Assembly: GCF_002741035.1 (NCBI RefSeq)
Contig: NZ_CP016808.1
Coordinates: forward strand, 744,001 to 808,000
DNA: 64,000 nt
Origin: Paenibacillus sp. BIHB 4019
GTDB taxonomy: Bacteria > Bacillota > Bacilli > Paenibacillales > Paenibacillaceae
Direction of reading: 5' to 3'
The position numbers and the translations under genes are program-made. Below, piece after piece: positions 61,491 through 64,000 of the stretch. The notes under the pieces were generated by a model. That model was not told where the DNA came from. It did no database searches and saw only the letters and a program-made list of their open reading frames with translations. Every line of letters begins with the position of its first letter. Positions within the stretch are counted from its first letter, which is position 1.

Positions 61491-62198
61491 TCAGCACCTT
61501 ACGTATTTGCGCTTGAAGCCGATCTGCCCTTTATCGACGGCCTTCTGAATATTGCCAGCTGCGTCGAGCTGCTTGCTCTTGGCCTTCGAATCCGTCACCT
61601 CTACCGGCCCGATAGCTGCGGCGGTTTCGACCGCCTTGGCATGCAGAGGCTCATAGGATACCGCTGTCGTATAGACGAAATAATTCATCGCATATTTGGT
61701 GCGCTCAGGAGCATCGTGAATCGTATCGCGGACCGTCGCCAGCATCCCAGCTAGCTTGCTCTCGGAAAATTCACTGTCCGGACGGCTGCCAAGCAGCCAG
61801 CAATAACAGCTCCAGCCTGCCGACATGCGCAGCTCCTCGCCGCTTAAAATCCATTTATCGGCCACCTCTTGTGCAATATCCGTTTCCGCCAGCGTTACCG
61901 CTACGACGTAATCAGACAGCATAAAGAAATAGGCAGCGTCCAGCCAGCGATCGAAGTCAGCCTCCGTCATCGCCTTAGGCTCCGCAATAACGCCGGCAAA
62001 ATACATTGCGTCATAATTTCCGGTCGCATAAAGCTGCTCGGCCAGCGGCTGATTTTTTTTCGTTTTCCGGGCAATCGGCTTCATCGCACCTGTCGCCACG
62101 CCAAACAACGGCTCATGGGCTCCATTGGAAACATATATTTTTTTGGTGCGCTCCTTGCCGAGCGCTTCAAGCTCCTGCATAACTTCTTCGACATTCAT
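61491..62198 (-). CDS. DNA alkylation repair (AlkD-like) family protein
   Basis: 235 residues. HEAT-like helical repeats; KKIYVSNGAHEPLFGVATGAMKPIARK, QLYATGNYDAMYFAGVIAEPKAMT and DWYAVDVV-like position replaced by SDYVVAV. Matches the alkylation-repair family (PF08713) as I know it. Canonical AlkD uses Trp/Asp residues to bind alkylated bases; I cannot confirm these here, so enzymatic activity is open. ATG 62198 follows AGGCAGGG. Confidence 0.75.
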   Translation of the reverse strand: MNVEEVMQELEALGKERTKKIYVSNGAHEPLFGVATGAMKPIARKTKKNQPLAEQLYATGNYDAMYFAGVIAEPKAMTEADFDRWLDAAYFFMLSDYVVAVTLAETDIAQEVADKWILSGEELRMSAGWSCYCWLLGSRPDSEFSESKLAGMLATVRDTIHDAPERTKYAMNYFVYTTAVSYEPLHAKAVETAAAIGPVEVTDSKAKSKQLDAAGNIQKAVDKGQIGFKRKYVRC

Positions 62199-62340
62199 CC
62201 GAAATCCCTGCCTTCTGCTCTATAGTAAAGTTTGCTCCGCTATCATCTCTTCCTATTCAGCATCCCCGCTGTACCCCTATTTTAATATGGAACGCAGCTA
62301 GTCCAATGACTGAAATGAAGTTTTATTCGTGCTTCCTCTA

Positions 62341-64000
62341 TTATAGATGCAAAAAGCGGAACCAGCCAAAGTCGAAGTTGCTGCCCGGCAGAAAGATGAA
62401 GGTCACCTTCTGCAGTCCTGTGACCTGCTCCAATTCAAATGTCCGTTCTTCGTATCCCTCCGACTTCTCGAATTCGACGAGCTGATTGCTTTCGCCGTTC
62501 TCGCCAGCGAATCGAATATGGATCGTATTTTTGTCAATCGGCGAGCTCCCACTGATGACTAGCTTCGAAGCGCCTTCACCCGCAAAATCCATATGTGCAA
62601 ATTCGAGTGAAACATTATTGCCGATGCCTTCCACACGCTCATCTGCGAAGGTAAAGGTATCGCCATATACCCGATCGCAGGAGGCTGCCGCATTTTGCTC
62701 GAAAGCCCTATTTTGGCGTTCAAAAGAAAATCCTTTAATATGCACCTTCTGGCGAAGCACGAAGCAAATCGGCGTTATGCCGCGAAGCCTCTTGGTCAGA
62801 CGATACGTTTCTTCCTGATAGACGTTCCACTTGGACGGCTTCTGATAGATGACGTCGGCAACTAAGCTGCTTCCCTCCACACCGGGCATCCCTTCCCAAA
62901 TTTGCAGCGTATACGCCTCGCTGGACAAGGCGAAGATCGGCATCGTAATGGTATCGGAGCCATACGGGCCGAAGTCGATATCGTGGAAGCCTACTTGCGT
63001 CTCGCCATCCCGGCTTGTCGCTACGCCTCTTTCGTTGCCGTTCCCAACCTCGCCTTTACTGTAATCGTAAAGCCCAGCCGAGATGAAGCCATACGGGTCC
63101 TTGTAAGCAGTTCCGAGACCTGCTGCCTTAAACTCAAGCTGGGAAATCAGCTTCGTCTTGTCCGTGCCGTTCTTACTTGTACAACGCAGACGGAAGGCAC
63201 CGTCGCCGATAGCGGATATTTTCGCCTCAAGCCCATTCGCTTCGACCTTGGCAATATTTGAATCAATCCCTTCGTCCGTTACGGCACGCCATTCCACGTC
63301 TCGATACGACGTATTTTCCGGCCATAGCTTAGCTCGAACAACGATTTCTTTGGTCGATTCATCTATGATTTGCCCAGAGCCGCTAATCATTTCGATTTTT
63401 CGAAGCGGCGTTTCCTCATCCTCTCCCGTCACGCATGCCAGCTCTTGATTGCTCGTATTTGCTGAAATGCCGTTCAAGCTTACATCGTTCACATCGATCA
63501 CATCGCTTGTAGGGTGCGACTCAAATTCCGCCACCTGAGCTTGCATCCCCTTGGAGGAAACCTCGATTCGGATTTTCCCCGGCTCAAGCGTCGCCCCGAT
63601 AATCGCCATCAGCTTGCCGCTGAACAATCTTCTGCTTGTTCCCTTATACGGATCAAAATCCGTGCTGTCGCCATTATCAAGCCCAAGCAATCGGCCTGCG
63701 CCTGTCACCTCGACGTGAACACGATTGTTCGCGTTGTCTACCGAATGCCCCTGATCATCCAGCATACCAATTTCCACAAAAATCAAATCTGTACCGTTCG
63801 CCGTCAGCACCGCTTTATCGGCCTCAAGACGAAGCTTTGTCGCATCCCCAAACGAGGCTCGAACATCGGTTGCGATTACGTTGCCATGCTCGTCATAGGC
63901 GATAGCCTTCATTTCCCCTTCCGCATAAGGCACCTTCCACCAACCCACAAGCTTTGTTCCATGCTCGTGATCAATATTGTAAGTTCCAATCGTATCCCCA
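62341..64000 (-). CDS. Glycoside hydrolase family 2 enzyme, C-terminal part (partial)
   Basis: The frame is open to the right edge, so the catalytic part lies outside the window; 552 codons are visible. LVGWWKVPYAEGEMKAIAYDEHGN is the domain that follows the GH2 catalytic barrel, and LRLEADKAVLTANGTDLIFVEIGMLDDQG with GRLLGLDNGDSTDFDPYKG is the GH2 C-terminal Ig-like domain. A further domain and a CBM6-like module (about the last 140 residues, ending FIFLPGSNFDFGWFRF) follow. Probable beta-galactosidase or related enzyme. No export signal can be judged. Confidence 0.85.
   Translation of the reverse strand, partial: GDTIGTYNIDHEHGTKLVGWWKVPYAEGEMKAIAYDEHGNVIATDVRASFGDATKLRLEADKAVLTANGTDLIFVEIGMLDDQGHSVDNANNRVHVEVTGAGRLLGLDNGDSTDFDPYKGTSRRLFSGKLMAIIGATLEPGKIRIEVSSKGMQAQVAEFESHPTSDVIDVNDVSLNGISANTSNQELACVTGEDEETPLRKIEMISGSGQIIDESTKEIVVRAKLWPENTSYRDVEWRAVTDEGIDSNIAKVEANGLEAKISAIGDGAFRLRCTSKNGTDKTKLISQLEFKAAGLGTAYKDPYGFISAGLYDYSKGEVGNGNERGVATSRDGETQVGFHDIDFGPYGSDTITMPIFALSSEAYTLQIWEGMPGVEGSSLVADVIYQKPSKWNVYQEETYRLTKRLRGITPICFVLRQKVHIKGFSFERQNRAFEQNAAASCDRVYGDTFTFADERVEGIGNNVSLEFAHMDFAGEGASKLVISGSSPIDKNTIHIRFAGENGESNQLVEFEKSEGYEERTFELEQVTGLQKVTFIFLPGSNFDFGWFRFLHL

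Overview
The window looks like chromosomal DNA of a Paenibacillus-type Firmicute. Evidence: moderate GC content, strong AGGAGG-type ribosome binding sites, two very large S-layer-homology (SLH) surface proteins, a YesM/YesN two-component system beside an Lpl-type sugar ABC transporter, many AraC-domain regulators, a GH11 xylanase and a GH2 C-terminus. I saw no rRNA, tRNA, CRISPR array, phage module or transposase.

Layout. 0-5 kb: edge of a lipoprotein gene, an AraC regulator, several broken genes (FGE-like fragment, alpha/beta hydrolase, ATP-grasp) and a cluster of non-coding repeats around a DUF3934 gene. 5-10.5 kb: a VanG-like (D-Ala-D-Ser type) glycopeptide-resistance operon read leftward, vanR-vanS-ligase-vanXY-vanT, with an internal terminator and repeated GTTAAG boxes before the ligase. 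10.8-15.1 kb: LytTR response regulator with GHKL kinase, then a secreted serine hydrolase. 15.2-19.7 kb: SLH protein with GLUG motifs and six tandem Ig/cadherin-like repeats. 20-22 kb: an AraC regulator in frame with a siderophore-binding lipoprotein, with a promoter and Fur box inside the joined reading frame. 22-28.6 kb: glycosyltransferase plus small lipoprotein, a cysteine-ladder LRR protein, three tandem paralogous secreted proteins behind perfect palindromic operators, and three AT-rich orphan genes. 28.6-32.6 kb: lpd-HlyD-ABC-2 permease operon divergent from a TetR gene. 32.7-40 kb: sugar ABC transporter with YesMN. 40-47.3 kb: FGE-like lipoprotein, xylanase, DUF7832, broken DUF3841, DUF3224, DJ-1 family protein, WYL regulator, TetR and flavin reductase. 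47.4-56.7 kb: SLH protein with a predicted seven-bladed propeller, behind a 7TM hybrid kinase and a SARP-type response regulator. 56.8-64 kb: small conserved proteins, TetR-SDR-TetR, an AlkD-like protein and the C-terminal part of a GH2 enzyme.

How it fits together. The van cluster should replace D-Ala-D-Ala precursors with D-Ala-D-Ser: VanT supplies D-Ser, the ligase joins it to D-Ala, VanXY removes D-Ala-ended products, and VanRS controls expression. The xylanase, GH2 enzyme, Lpl transporter and SLH proteins fit a plant-polysaccharide lifestyle. The clearest unusual items are the AraC/lipoprotein frame with its embedded Fur-controlled promoter, the three tandem secreted paralogs with 20-24 bp palindromes, the van operon with a soluble-only VanT and a repeat-extended VanXY, two copies of a structured intergenic repeat around DUF3934, and four genes broken by small indels, two of them clean tandem duplications.
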